Source: Sphingomonas sp.
Lineage (GTDB): Bacteria > Pseudomonadota > Alphaproteobacteria > Sphingomonadales > Sphingomonadaceae
Length of the DNA: 64,000 nucleotides
NCBI GenBank assembly: GCA_021732445.1
Contig: JAKFUZ010000001.1
Span: forward strand, 62,001-126,000
Direction: 5' to 3'
How positions within the stretch are numbered: position 1 is the first letter of the stretch; the number at the start of each line of letters is the position of its first letter. Shown here one piece after another: positions 7,449 to 15,830 of the stretch. Below the pieces are notes generated by a model. That model saw only the letters and a list, made by a program, of their open reading frames with translations, was not told where the DNA came from and ran no database searches. The position numbers and the translations under genes were made by a program.

Positions 7449-8720
7449 ATGTCAGCAAGCGGGGATGCGAGGGCGTCGGCCGACGCGCGGGCAGCACTAG
7501 CCGCGCGCTACCAGCAAGTGCGGGCGCTGTCGGTGGCGCTTGCCGCGCCGCTCAGCGATGCCGATGCCAGCGTGCAGTCGATGGACGATGCCTCGCCGGC
7601 CAAATGGCACCTGGCGCATACGAGCTGGTTTTTCGAAACCTTCGTGCTGCGCGATTGGGTGCCCGGCTATACCGCGCACGATGCGCGCTTTGCCTTTCTG
7701 TTCAACAGCTATTACGAGGCCGAAGGGGATCGCCATGCGCGCGGCCGGCGCGGCATGATCACGCGGCCAACGCTTGATGAGGTGATGGCATATCGCGGCG
7801 TCGTGGATGCAGCCGTGCTTGCTGCCATCCCTGCCTTGGGCGCAAAGGCGGCGGATCTGGTGCTGCTAGGCTGCAACCATGAAGAACAGCATCAGGAGCT
7901 GTTCGTGACCGATGTTCTGCACCTGTTGGCGCAAAACCCGCTGGAGCCGGCGCTCTACCCGCCGGCGCCCAAATTGCCGGTGCCGATGCCCGGCGCGGTG
8001 CGCTGGCTGGTGCATCCCGGCGGCGTGGTGGAGACGGGCCATGGCGGCGGCGGCTTTGCCTTTGATGCGGAAGGGCCGCGCCACCGCGCGCTGCTTGCGC
8101 CCCATGCGCTTGCTGACCGCACCGTCATCAATGGCGAATGGGCCGCGTTCATCGCCGATGGCGGCTATGCGACCCCGCGCCACTGGCTGGCGGATGGCTG
8201 GGCCTGGGTGCAGCGCGAAAAGATCACCGCGCCGCTTTACTGGCGGGCCGAGCCTGGCGGCGGCTGGTCGCGCTTCGGGCTGGACGGGCGGCGGCTGATC
8301 GACCCGGCAGCGCCCGCCACTCATGTGAGCTATTATGAAGCCGATGCCTATGCCGCCTGGGCCGGCGCCCGGCTGCCAACCGAAGCGGAGTGGGAAGCGG
8401 CGGCCGCCGCGCATGATCCTGATGGCGGCAACCAGATGGAAGCCGCTGGCCCCGTCGAGCCGCGCCCGGCCCGCGCCGCGCCCGCCTTTTTCGGCGATGT
8501 CTGGGAATGGACGGGCAGCGCGTTCCGGCCCTATCCCGGCTTTAGCGCGGCCGATGGCGCGGTCGGCGAATATAATGGCAAGTTCATGAGCGGGCAGAGC
8601 GTGTTGCGGGGCGGGTCGTGCGCCACGCCGCGCGGGCATATGCGCGCCAGCTACCGCAATTTCTTTTACCCGCACCAACGCTGGCAGTTTACCGGCGTGA
8701 GGCTCGCACGAGATGTGTAG
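7449..8720 (+). CDS. egtB: Ergothioneine biosynthesis protein EgtB (sulfoxide synthase)
   Basis: EgtB is a non-haem iron enzyme that joins a thiol donor to trimethylhistidine (hercynine) with oxygen, forming the ergothioneine sulfoxide intermediate. The 423-residue protein has an N-terminal DinB-like part with the iron-ligand histidines (WHLAHTSWFFE; GCNHEEQHQELF) and a C-terminal formylglycine-enzyme-like domain (GEWAAFIADGGY, ARLPTEAEWEAAA, FFGDVWEWTGSAF, LRGGSCATP, YRNFFYPHQRWQFTGVRLA). An upstream ATG at 7404 would add 15 residues not typical of the family. Its stop codon directly abuts the ATG of egtD, a strong sign of an operon. The thiol donor class cannot be read with certainty. Confidence 0.93.
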   Translation: MSASGDARASADARAALAARYQQVRALSVALAAPLSDADASVQSMDDASPAKWHLAHTSWFFETFVLRDWVPGYTAHDARFAFLFNSYYEAEGDRHARGRRGMITRPTLDEVMAYRGVVDAAVLAAIPALGAKAADLVLLGCNHEEQHQELFVTDVLHLLAQNPLEPALYPPAPKLPVPMPGAVRWLVHPGGVVETGHGGGGFAFDAEGPRHRALLAPHALADRTVINGEWAAFIADGGYATPRHWLADGWAWVQREKITAPLYWRAEPGGGWSRFGLDGRRLIDPAAPATHVSYYEADAYAAWAGARLPTEAEWEAAAAAHDPDGGNQMEAAGPVEPRPARAAPAFFGDVWEWTGSAFRPYPGFSAADGAVGEYNGKFMSGQSVLRGGSCATPRGHMRASYRNFFYPHQRWQFTGVRLARDV

Positions 8721-9698
8721 ATGCTGAAACCCGAAGCCGAAGATGGCGGCATGCTGCTGGCCGACCCTGCCTTTCGCGCCGATGTGCTCGCCGGTTTCAG
8801 CGGCCGCCCGCGCGCGATTCCCGCCCGCTGGTTCTATGACCGGCAAGGCTCCGAGCTGTTCGAGGCGATTACGGCACTGCCCGAATATTACCCCACGCGC
8901 ACCGAAACGGCGATATTGGAGCGGATCGGCAGCGCCGTCGCCGACCGGGTTGGGCCGGCGCGCGCGGTGGTGGAGTTTGGCTCCGGCTCGTCGGCCAAAA
9001 CCCCGCTGCTGCTGCGCGCGATTGCGCCGTCTGCCTATGTGCCGATTGATATTTCAGGCGATTTTCTGCGCGATTCAGCGCGCGCGCTCGCCAGCCAGTT
9101 TCCCGCACTCCCGGTCTATCCGGTCGAGGCCGATTTCATGCACCCCATCGCGCTGCCGCCGGCGGTTGCGGACCGTGCAAAGCTTGGCTTTTTCCCCGGC
9201 TCCACCATTGGCAACATGATCCCGTCGTCAGCGGTTGACCTGCTGCGGGCGATGCGGCGCTGGCTCGGCACTGGCGCCATGCTGCTGATTGGCATGGACC
9301 GGTTAAAGGATGCCGCCGAGCTGGTGCGCGCCTATGATGACGCCCAGGGCGTGACCGCGCGGTTCAACCTGAATTTGCTGGAACGCATCAACCGCGAGCT
9401 TGGCGGGACCATTCCGGTCGACGATTTTCGCCACCGCGCGTTGTGGAACGATATGCGCGCGCGGATCGAGATGCATCTGGTGGCGGTGCGCGACACGCGC
9501 TTCACGATTGCCGGGTGCGGCTTTGAAATGGCGGCGGGCGAAACGATCCACACCGAAAACAGCCATAAATATGGCGCGCGCGATGCCCGCATCCTGCTGC
9601 GGGCCGGGGGCTGGACGCCGATTGCCGAATGGACCGATCCTGACGACCGTTTCGCGCTGGTGCTGGCCGAAGCACAGGCCCCGCGCACCGCGCCATGA
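8721..9698 (+). CDS. egtD: L-histidine N-alpha-methyltransferase EgtD
   Basis: EgtD trimethylates the alpha-amino group of histidine with SAM to make hercynine, the first step of ergothioneine synthesis. The 325-residue protein shows the family start (RWFYDRQGSELFEAITALPEYYPTRTE), the SAM-binding VVEFGSGSSAKTPLLL, YVPIDISGDFL, LGFFPGSTIGN and the C-terminal IHTENSHKYG. It begins on the base after the egtB stop, so translation is probably coupled. No egtA, egtC or egtE is next to it; alphaproteobacteria commonly carry only egtBD together and place the lyase elsewhere. Confidence 0.95.
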   Translation: MLKPEAEDGGMLLADPAFRADVLAGFSGRPRAIPARWFYDRQGSELFEAITALPEYYPTRTETAILERIGSAVADRVGPARAVVEFGSGSSAKTPLLLRAIAPSAYVPIDISGDFLRDSARALASQFPALPVYPVEADFMHPIALPPAVADRAKLGFFPGSTIGNMIPSSAVDLLRAMRRWLGTGAMLLIGMDRLKDAAELVRAYDDAQGVTARFNLNLLERINRELGGTIPVDDFRHRALWNDMRARIEMHLVAVRDTRFTIAGCGFEMAAGETIHTENSHKYGARDARILLRAGGWTPIAEWTDPDDRFALVLAEAQAPRTAP

Positions 9699-9732
9699 GC
9701 CGCGCGCGGCACTCCGGAGCCCGCGCCGCCGC

Positions 9733-9969
9733 TTATGCGGTATCGCCCACCTCCATATCGGCTGCGTCGAACTGATAGGTAAGGATGTCGCCCGGCAGGC
9801 ACTTCAGCACCGCGCACATCCGGGCAATCGTTGCAAAGCGCACGCCGCGCACCTTCCCCGATTTGAACAGCGAAAGTTGCGTCTCGCTGATGCCCATCCG
9901 CGCGGCAAGCTGCTTGCTGGTCATGTGGCGTGCAGCGAGCATGGCATCGAGGGTGACAAGGATGGGCAC
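9733..9969 (-). CDS. XRE-family (YozG-like) transcriptional regulator
   Basis: This 78-residue protein is a bare Cro/C1-type helix-turn-helix (residues 6-66: MLAARHMTSKQLAARMGISETQLSLFKSGKVRGVRFATI then CAVLKCLPGDIL). The GTG start at 9967-9969 immediately follows the stop codon of the DUF2975 gene, and a GGAGGAG ribosome site lies inside that gene's last codons. Translation is therefore very likely coupled. Small regulators of this type are typically paired with DUF2975 membrane proteins and probably repress their own operon. The candidate operator is the AT-rich repeat region at 10455-10507. Confidence 0.85.
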   Translation of the reverse strand: MPILVTLDAMLAARHMTSKQLAARMGISETQLSLFKSGKVRGVRFATIARMCAVLKCLPGDILTYQFDAADMEVGDTA

Positions 9970-10431
9970 CTAGAAGAACTCCTCCATCTCACCGCGCATC
10001 GCCGCTGCCCGGGCGAATAATTGCGAAAACAACATCAAGGTCGCGCCCACTATTCCCAACGTCATTGGTGACGGTTCAAAGGCCCTGATCAACGGCTTGC
10101 CCCAGATAACGGCGGAAACGAGCGGCACACCCACGACCGCGAACAACGCGCCCACAAACAGCGCCAGCCCGACCCGGAACACCAGCGTTGGCAGCACGTC
10201 GTCAAACAGCGCGCCATGGGCAATGGCCTTCAAGGCACGGCGGATCATCCAGATCGCCCAAATGTAAAGCGCCATCGGCAGATAGTTGAGCAGCACGGTG
10301 TCGGCATAGCGTCCGCCCTGCACCACGACGTTGCCAACCAGCAGGGCGGCGAGCACTGCAAGCAACGCCAGCGGAACGGTTACCAGCCACATCAATATGC
10401 CTGCCCGATTTTGGAGGGTTGCACCCCGCAT
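9970..10431 (-). CDS. DUF2975 membrane protein
   Basis: This 153-residue protein has four predicted membrane segments (about residues 13-35, 47-64, 87-109 and 122-145) and the DUF2975 pattern: a hydrophobic pair, a short loop with RRALKAIAHGALFDDV and a C-terminal LFARAAAMRGEMEEFF. Its final codons carry the ribosome site for the XRE gene. Members of this family are regularly found beside a YozG-like regulator; the function is unknown, and a membrane sensor or stress role is only inferred. The promoter is presumably in the AT-rich stretch upstream. Confidence 0.82.
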   Translation of the reverse strand: MRGATLQNRAGILMWLVTVPLALLAVLAALLVGNVVVQGGRYADTVLLNYLPMALYIWAIWMIRRALKAIAHGALFDDVLPTLVFRVGLALFVGALFAVVGVPLVSAVIWGKPLIRAFEPSPMTLGIVGATLMLFSQLFARAAAMRGEMEEFF

Positions 10432-10454
10432 GAAACGCCCTTTCGCCAGAGATT

Positions 10455-10507
10455 ATTTAACTCTCACCTAATTTATGAATCAGGTCAAGTTTAATTGTAA
10501 GTTAAAT
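10455..10507. promoter_or_regulatory. AT-rich repeat cluster, candidate operator of the DUF2975/XRE pair
   Basis: In an otherwise GC-rich genome this stretch is markedly AT-rich. It holds an inverted pair ATTTAACT (10455-10462) and AGTTAAAT (10500-10507), plus a direct pair AGTTTAA (10488-10494) and AGTTAAA (10500-10506) with 12-bp phasing. It lies between the divergent DUF2975 and hydroxyacyl-CoA dehydrogenase genes, closer to the first. Binding by the neighbouring XRE protein is inferred. Confidence 0.4.
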
Positions 10508-10628
10508 TTGTGCGCCGGTCGGCCGCCACCGGTGCGCCGGTTACGCATTCGACACGCATCTGCACTTGATCCGCCGGTGCGAAAGGCGCGATAGCCCCGG
10601 CCACGCAAGCGTCGCAAAGGACAAGACC

Positions 10629-11498
10629 ATGCAGATAATCGGTGTCATCGGGGCAGGGCAGATGGGTGCCGGAATTGCGCAGGTCGCGGCGCAGGCGGGA
10701 TATCAGGTGCTGTTGTCCGACATTGACCTGGCACGGGCGCAAGCCGGCAAGGCGGGGATTGCGAAGGGGCTGGCGCGGCTGGTCGAGAAGGAAAAAATCT
10801 CGGTTGACGCGCGCGACGAGGCGCTCGTGCGCATCGAGCCGGTCGCTGGTGTCGAGGCGTTTGCCGGCTGTACACTCGTCATCGAGGCGGCGACCGAGCG
10901 TGAGGAGATCAAGCGCGCGATCTTTGCACAGGCGGGGGCCGTGCTGGGTGCCGATGCCATCCTTGCGTCCAACACCTCGTCCATTCCCATCACGCGGCTG
11001 GCGCAGGCAGCGCCTCATCCCGCGCGGTTCATGGGCGTGCATTTTTTCAACCCCGTGCCGGTCATGGGCTTGATCGAGCTGATCCGCGGGCTTGCGACGG
11101 CGGATGAAACGGTGGCACGTGTGGAGGCGTTCGGCACGTCGCTCGGCAAGCGGATCGTCCATGCCAATGACGCGCCGGGCTTCATCGTCAACCGCATGCT
11201 GATGCCGATGCTGAACGAAGCCTGTTTTGCGCTGGGTGAGGGTGTGGCGTCGATGCGCGACATCGACACGGCCTGCCAGCTTGGCCTCAACCACCCGATG
11301 GGGCCATTGGCGCTGGCGGACTTTATCGGGCTGGATACGTGCCTGGAGATCACCCGCGTGCTGTTTGAGGGCACGGGTGACCCCAAATTCCGCCCCGCGC
11401 CACTGCTGGTGAAATATGTCGAGGCGGGCTGGTATGGCCGCAAGGTCAAGCGCGGCTTTTATGATTATGCGGGTGCCGAGCCGGTGCCGACGCGCTGA
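10629..11498 (+). CDS. 3-hydroxybutyryl-CoA (3-hydroxyacyl-CoA) dehydrogenase
   Basis: This 289-residue stand-alone dehydrogenase oxidises or reduces 3-hydroxyacyl-CoA with NAD(P). It starts with a Rossmann fold (IIGVIGAGQMGAGIAQVAA), followed by LVIEAATEREEIK, ILASNTSSIPIT, the catalytic-His segment FMGVHFFNPVPVM, and the C-terminal helical domain (GFIVNRMLMPMLNEA, GLNHPMGPLALADFIGLD, GWYGRKVKRGFYDY). Length fits the Hbd/PaaH/FadB2 group. An upstream ATG at 10566 is unlikely because the Rossmann strand begins right at 10629. It may act in butanoyl-CoA or polyhydroxybutyrate turnover, but substrate length cannot be told from sequence. Confidence 0.9.
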   Translation: MQIIGVIGAGQMGAGIAQVAAQAGYQVLLSDIDLARAQAGKAGIAKGLARLVEKEKISVDARDEALVRIEPVAGVEAFAGCTLVIEAATEREEIKRAIFAQAGAVLGADAILASNTSSIPITRLAQAAPHPARFMGVHFFNPVPVMGLIELIRGLATADETVARVEAFGTSLGKRIVHANDAPGFIVNRMLMPMLNEACFALGEGVASMRDIDTACQLGLNHPMGPLALADFIGLDTCLEITRVLFEGTGDPKFRPAPLLVKYVEAGWYGRKVKRGFYDYAGAEPVPTR

Positions 11499-11534
11499 GG
11501 CGCCGGCACCGGGGGTCGCGGCCGGGGCGGCCGA

Positions 11535-12344
11535 TCAGCCTTTCGACCAGGCGGGCATTGGGCCCACATCATGGCCGGCCGCTTTGGCGGCGGCTGTTGC
11601 CTGCTGGATGAAACCGAAAACTTCGGCGTCAAATCCGGGGTCGGCCTGCCCTTCCCACTTGTCCATATTGGCGTACATCTGCTGAGAACCCTGCCACATC
11701 GCCGGCGTGGCCACGCGGGTGAACGGCTCCAGCAGAACGAACCATTCGCGGGCGAATGCCCGGGCCGCGTCGCTTGCCGGGTCAAGCGGGAGCGCGGCTT
11801 TGATGCGGCCGCCCAGGTCTTTCCACTTGGCCGCATATTCGGCCTGGTCAAAGGTCGTGCCCATAGCGGGGAGGGCTTCGGCAAAATCGGCCTTGGCCTC
11901 TTCGCTCATGTAGCGGTCGGTCACTGTCTTCCATTTCTCTGCTTCGTCGGTCATGATTGTGTCTCCGTGTCTGATAAGCGAGCAAAAAGTCGCAGCGTCG
12001 ATCGGCTCGCCACGGTCGATGCGGGACAGGGTTGAGGACAAAATGGCGCGCGTGTCGGCCAGCGAACGCGCCTGTTCGTCAACCAGTTCAAGCTGCAGCG
12101 CGATCATGGCGCGCAGGTTCACCGGGCGCCGGTCAAACAGCGTCTTGATCTTCGCCAGGCTTAGCCCGGCCCGTTTGAAGGCGAGCAGCTGGTGCAGCCG
12201 CTCCATTTCGCCCGGCCCGTAACAGCGCCGGCCCGAGGCGGTGCGCAAGGGCGCAACCAGCCCGCGCGCCTCATAAAAGCGCAGCGCGCGCGCCGACAGG
12301 CCGGTGCGGCGGGCAACTTCGGCAATGTCGATGATCTGCGTCAT
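11535..12344 (-). CDS. MerR-family regulator with TipAS ligand-binding domain
   Basis: The 269-residue protein has an N-terminal MerR winged helix (IAEVARRTGLSARALRFYEARGL), a dimerisation helix, and a C-terminal TipAS-like domain (about residues 130-260, with ADFAEALPAMGTTFDQAEYAAKW). TipAS domains are known to bind thiopeptide and other multidrug ligands, so the protein probably activates a gene in response to a small molecule. It lies convergent to the dehydrogenase gene. A textbook MerR promoter with a 19-bp spacer and central palindrome lies immediately upstream, so it probably regulates itself. No obvious resistance gene is adjacent. Confidence 0.9.
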   Translation of the reverse strand: MTQIIDIAEVARRTGLSARALRFYEARGLVAPLRTASGRRCYGPGEMERLHQLLAFKRAGLSLAKIKTLFDRRPVNLRAMIALQLELVDEQARSLADTRAILSSTLSRIDRGEPIDAATFCSLIRHGDTIMTDEAEKWKTVTDRYMSEEAKADFAEALPAMGTTFDQAEYAAKWKDLGGRIKAALPLDPASDAARAFAREWFVLLEPFTRVATPAMWQGSQQMYANMDKWEGQADPGFDAEVFGFIQQATAAAKAAGHDVGPMPAWSKG

Positions 12345-12350
12345 GCACCC

Positions 12351-12381
12351 GGTGTACCAGTTGACGCTGCGTCAGCTTCAA
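12351..12381 (-). promoter_or_regulatory. MerR-type promoter with 19-bp spacer and palindrome
   Basis: Read on the minus strand, TTGAAG (12376-12381) and TACACC (12351-12356) are separated by exactly 19 bp. Inside the spacer sits the perfect 13-bp palindrome TGACGCAGCGTCA (12362-12374). Overlong spacers with a central dyad are the hallmark of MerR-controlled promoters. The -10 element ends 6 bp before the ATG, so the transcript would be essentially leaderless. Confidence 0.6.
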
Positions 12382-12392
12382 GCGGTTTTTTG

Positions 12393-13640
12393 CTATGGGA
12401 TGAGCAACCCGGCAAGCGCTGCGCTCATCAGGTTTGACAGGCTGCCTGCGATCATCGCCCGGATGCCGAGGGTTGCGATCATTGGCCGCTGGTTGGGCGC
12501 AAGGCTGCCGGTGGAGGCAATCTGGATCGCGATCGACAGGAAATTGGCAAAACCGCACAACGCAAAGGTGATGACGGCGGTGGTGCGCGGGCTCAGCGTC
12601 TTTAGCTGGCCAAGGTCGATAAAGGCGACAAATTCGTTCAGCACCACCTTGGTGCCGAGCAGCCCGCCGGCCGCCGCAACTTCATTTGCCGGAATGTTGA
12701 GCAGCAACATGAGCGGCGACAGCACCGTGCCCAATATCGCCTGAAAACTGAGCTGGGGCTGGCCGAACAGGCCCCCCACCGCCCCCAGCAGCCCGTTCGC
12801 CAGCGCGATGAGCGATACGAACGCCAGCACCATCGCGCCGACGGCAACCGCGATGCGCACGCCGGTTTGCGCGCCATTGGCGGCGGCCATGATGACGTTG
12901 GCGGCACGCTCGCCCTCGACCGATTCCGGGATGGAACGCACCGCCGCCACGGTCGGGTCAGGTGCAAGGTCCGCCGGATCGTCGGGCATGATGATTTTTG
13001 CCATCAGCAGCCCGCCCGGCGCCGCCATGAACGAGGCGGCGAGCAGATAGGGCAGCGACTGGGGTCCAAGCAACGCGGCATAGGCGGCAAGGATCGTCCC
13101 CGCGACGCCCGCCATGCCGACTGACATCACCGCAAAGAGCTGCGCCGGCTTCAGCCCCGGCAGATAAGGCGCAATGACGAGCGGCGATTCGCTTTGCCCG
13201 ACAAAGATATTGGCCGCCGCGCACAGCGCCTCAACCCGCGACACGCCGACGATCTTTTCGATGCCGCCGCCCACCCAGCGGATGACGAACTGCATGATCC
13301 CCAGATGATAAAGGACGGCCACAAGCGCGGCGAAAAAAATGATGACGGGCAATGCCGAAAAGGCAAAGGCCGAGCCGAACACCGGGTCCGTCGCGAGCTT
13401 GCCAAAGATCAGCCGGGTGCCTTCGCCCGCATAGCCCAGCAACGCCGACACGCCGAGCGCCATGGTCTGTATCACCGCCTTGCCCGCCGGCACATAGAGC
13501 ACGAGCACCGCAACCCCGGCCTGCAGCGCAAACGCGGCGCCCACGACCCTGAGCCTGATCGCGCGCCGGTTGTTCGACAAGGCGACCGCAATCCCCAGAA
13601 TGACCAGGATGCCCAGCAGGCCAATTAGGGTTCGCACCAT
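12393..13640 (-). CDS. Concentrative nucleoside transporter (NupC/CNT family)
   Basis: This 415-residue inner-membrane protein carries the CNT family pattern: an N-terminal helix bundle, FGSAFAFSALPVIIFFAALVAV, the substrate-binding stretches GVSRVEALCAAANIFVGQSESPL and NIPANEVAAAGGLLGTKVVLNEF, and ITFALCGFANFLSIAIQ. It should import nucleosides with a proton or sodium ion. The start MVRTLIG (13638-13640) follows a GGGAG site; the upstream extension is arginine-rich and unlikely. The MerR regulator follows 48 bp downstream and has its own promoter in the gap. Confidence 0.92.
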   Translation of the reverse strand: MVRTLIGLLGILVILGIAVALSNNRRAIRLRVVGAAFALQAGVAVLVLYVPAGKAVIQTMALGVSALLGYAGEGTRLIFGKLATDPVFGSAFAFSALPVIIFFAALVAVLYHLGIMQFVIRWVGGGIEKIVGVSRVEALCAAANIFVGQSESPLVIAPYLPGLKPAQLFAVMSVGMAGVAGTILAAYAALLGPQSLPYLLAASFMAAPGGLLMAKIIMPDDPADLAPDPTVAAVRSIPESVEGERAANVIMAAANGAQTGVRIAVAVGAMVLAFVSLIALANGLLGAVGGLFGQPQLSFQAILGTVLSPLMLLLNIPANEVAAAGGLLGTKVVLNEFVAFIDLGQLKTLSPRTTAVITFALCGFANFLSIAIQIASTGSLAPNQRPMIATLGIRAMIAGSLSNLMSAALAGLLIP

Positions 13641-13748
13641 GTACCGCCGTCTCCCGCGCGCGCCAGCGTAGAGCGCCAAGGGGGTGCACCATACACAAAG
13701 GGGTGGATTGGGCTAGGGGCGTCGCGCCCGCCCGCCCGCCATCGCTAT

Positions 13749-13776
13749 TTGACGCCCGCGCCGGATGCGCTAGCAC
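13749..13776 (+). promoter_or_regulatory. Candidate sigma-70 promoter of the queuosine-precursor transporter
   Basis: TTGACG (13749-13754) and TAGCAC (13771-13776) are spaced 16 bp apart. The ATG at 13785 lies 8 bp after the -10 element, which would give a nearly leaderless mRNA. Pattern match only. Confidence 0.4.
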
Positions 13777-13784
13777 CTTGGCTC

Positions 13785-14468
13785 ATGACGAACCCTCCTC
13801 CCGCGATGCCGCGGTCGCTTTTTGCGCTGTCGATTTTTTATGGCGGCATGGTCTGCATTGCCGGCGTGCTCGGCAACAAGCAGGTGTCGCTTGGGCCGCT
13901 GTCGGCGCTGGGCACGCTGGTGGGCGTCGGGCCGCTGGCGATTGAGGCGGGGATTTTCGCGTTCCTGCTGCTCGTTATCGTGTCGAGCGCGGTGGCCGAG
14001 CTGCACGGGGCGACCATTGCCAACCGGCTGGTACAGTTCGGTTTTGTGCCGCTCATCGCCTCCATTCTGTTGTCGCTCGTGGTGCTGTCGCTGCCGTCGG
14101 CGCCGGATATGGCACCGGCCCGGCGCGAAGCCTTTGCGCTCATGGTGGGCGCCACGCCGCGCATCTGGGTGGGCGGCATCATTTCTTACGGCATTTCGCA
14201 GACGCTGAATGTCACCATCTTTTCGTGGCTGAAGCGCGAAACGGGCGGCCTTTTGTGGTTGCGCGCCGGCGTGGCCAGCATTTTGTCGCAGATTGTCGAC
14301 ACATTCCTGTTTGTGTCGATTGCGTTTTGGGGCGTGTTCCCGATTGGTCAGCTACTTGCCGGGCAAATGGTCGCCAAGGTGGTGCTCTCGGCGCTGATCG
14401 TGCCGCCGCTTATCTATCTGTTCGTCGCGCTCGGCCGGTGGCTGGATCGCGCGGCCGCTTCCGCTTAA
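13785..14468 (+). CDS. Queuosine precursor transporter (YhhQ/VUT family)
   Basis: This 227-residue membrane protein has six or so hydrophobic segments and fits the VUT/YhhQ family: an early [17 protein letters not shown] helix, [21 protein letters not shown], the [18 protein letters not shown] segment, and [21 protein letters not shown]. The conserved D (SQIVDT) and the HG/NR loop match the family. Members import queuine or preQ1 precursors for tRNA queuosine. No ribosome site is evident, which fits a leaderless start. It precedes argB by 10 bp and probably shares its transcript. The specific ligand is inferred from the family. Confidence 0.8.
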   Translation: MTNPPPAMPRSLFALSIFYGGMVCIAGVLGNKQVSLGPLSALGTLVGVGPLAIEAGIFAFLLLVIVSSAVAELHGATIANRLVQFGFVPLIASILLSLVVLSLPSAPDMAPARREAFALMVGATPRIWVGGIISYGISQTLNVTIFSWLKRETGGLLWLRAGVASILSQIVDTFLFVSIAFWGVFPIGQLLAGQMVAKVVLSALIVPPLIYLFVALGRWLDRAAASA

Positions 14469-14478
14469 GGCCGGGCGC

Positions 14479-15378
14479 ATGACCGACCACGCGCCAGACC
14501 CCGCCATGCTCGCCAAGGCAGAAACGCTCACCGAGGCGCTGCCCTATCTCCAGCGTTATGCCGGCAAGACCTTCGTTGTGAAATATGGCGGGCATGCGAT
14601 GGGCGACGCTGAGCTGGCACGCGACTTTGCCGAGGATGTGGTGCTGCTGAAGGCGGTCGGCATCAACCCTGTCGTCGTCCATGGCGGGGGGCCGCAAATT
14701 GGGGCGATGCTGCGCAAGCTGGGCGTAGAATCGAGCTTTGTCGACGGGTTGCGCGTGACCGACGCGCAGACGGCGCAGGTCGCCGAAATGGTGCTCTCGG
14801 GTGCGATCAACAAGGAAATCGTTGCCTGGATCGGCCAGGCCGGCGGCCGCGCGATTGGCATTTCGGGCAAGGACGCAGGCTTTGTCCGCGCTGAAAAGGT
14901 CGCGCGCACCTCCCGCGACCCCGACAGCAATATCGAGCGCGTGGTGGACCTGGGCTTTGTCGGGGAGCCGGCCCATATCGACCGCGCCGTCATCGACATG
15001 ATTTCAGCCGCCGGCATGATTCCGGTTGTCGCCCCCATCGGCATCGGCCGCGACGGGCAGACCTATAACATCAACGCCGACACGATGGCCGGGGCGCTTG
15101 CCGCCGCGCTTGCCGCCTCGCGGCTGTTTCTGCTCACCGATGTGGCCGGCGTGCTCGACGCGGACCAGCGGCTGCTGACCGACCTCGACCCCGCCGCCAT
15201 CGCCGCGCTGCGCGCCAATGGCACCATCACCGGCGGCATGATCCCGAAACTGGAAACCTGCGTGGCGGCGGTGAACGGCGGGGTTGATGCAGCGGTCGTG
15301 CTTGACGGGCGGGTGCCGCACGCAATGCTGCTCGAAATCTTTACCCGCCAGGGTGCAGGCACCCTGGTGCGGCGCTAG
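14479..15378 (+). CDS. argB: Acetylglutamate kinase
   Basis: ArgB phosphorylates N-acetylglutamate in arginine synthesis. The 299-residue protein is complete: the phosphate-binding [24 protein letters not shown], the substrate loop [40 protein letters not shown] and the [18 protein letters not shown] segment. The last codons contain a perfect inverted repeat (CCAGGGTGC / GCACCCTGG, about 15350-15368) without a T-run. No other arginine genes are adjacent. Confidence 0.97.
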   Translation: MTDHAPDPAMLAKAETLTEALPYLQRYAGKTFVVKYGGHAMGDAELARDFAEDVVLLKAVGINPVVVHGGGPQIGAMLRKLGVESSFVDGLRVTDAQTAQVAEMVLSGAINKEIVAWIGQAGGRAIGISGKDAGFVRAEKVARTSRDPDSNIERVVDLGFVGEPAHIDRAVIDMISAAGMIPVVAPIGIGRDGQTYNINADTMAGALAAALAASRLFLLTDVAGVLDADQRLLTDLDPAAIAALRANGTITGGMIPKLETCVAAVNGGVDAAVVLDGRVPHAMLLEIFTRQGAGTLVRR

Positions 15379-15390
15379 CCCACACCAGGG

Positions 15391-15419
15391 TTGGAACCGG
15401 CGCACGCAGGTGTTATATA
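15391..15419 (+). promoter_or_regulatory. Sigma-70 type promoter for the YggT gene
   Basis: TTGGAA (15391-15396) and TATATA (15414-15419) are separated by 17 bp in the short gap after argB. This is one of the best-looking vegetative promoters in the window. It would drive the YggT gene, and perhaps folD and marC, from a start near 15427. Confidence 0.55.
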
Positions 15420-15456
15420 GAAGTATGACGGTTGAGTTGGTGACGGAGGATTTGGT

Positions 15457-15759
15457 TTGATTACGCTCATTCAGATCGCGCAGGTGCTGCTCGATGTCGC
15501 CTGGTGGATCATCGTGGTGCAGATCGTCCTGTCGCTGCTGATCGCGTTCAATGTGGTGAACACCTATAATGATCTGGTCCGGCAGCTATTTCAGGGGCTG
15601 AACACGATTACCGAGCCGGTTTATCGCCCGATCCGCAAGATTTTGCCCGATTTCGGCCAGCTCGATTTTTCGCCGGCGGTCGTGCTGTTGGCGATGTCGA
15701 TGCTGAACATCGTGCTCAACCGCGCCGCCGTCAGCATATTGACGGGCGGGCCGTTCTAG
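15457..15759 (+). CDS. YggT family membrane protein
   Basis: This 100-residue integral membrane protein has two YggT hydrophobic segments (residues 5-28 and 66-92). Between them lies the family loop [34 protein letters not shown], which is strongly conserved. The start is TTG, preceded by a clear GGAGGA site 6 bp upstream. The family is linked to osmotic tolerance or cell-division-associated roles in various bacteria, but its molecular function is unknown. Confidence 0.9.
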   Translation: MITLIQIAQVLLDVAWWIIVVQIVLSLLIAFNVVNTYNDLVRQLFQGLNTITEPVYRPIRKILPDFGQLDFSPAVVLLAMSMLNIVLNRAAVSILTGGPF

Positions 15760-15830
15760 CCCGGTTGCGCCGTGCCGGGCGTCACGCAACGGGTGGCGCA
15801 GACGGCCGCAAGCCTATAAAGCGCGGCATC

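Noticed and set aside
15350..15368. Inverted repeat at the end of argB as a terminator
   Set aside because: It lies inside the coding sequence with a 2-nt loop and no T-run; a promoter follows instead.
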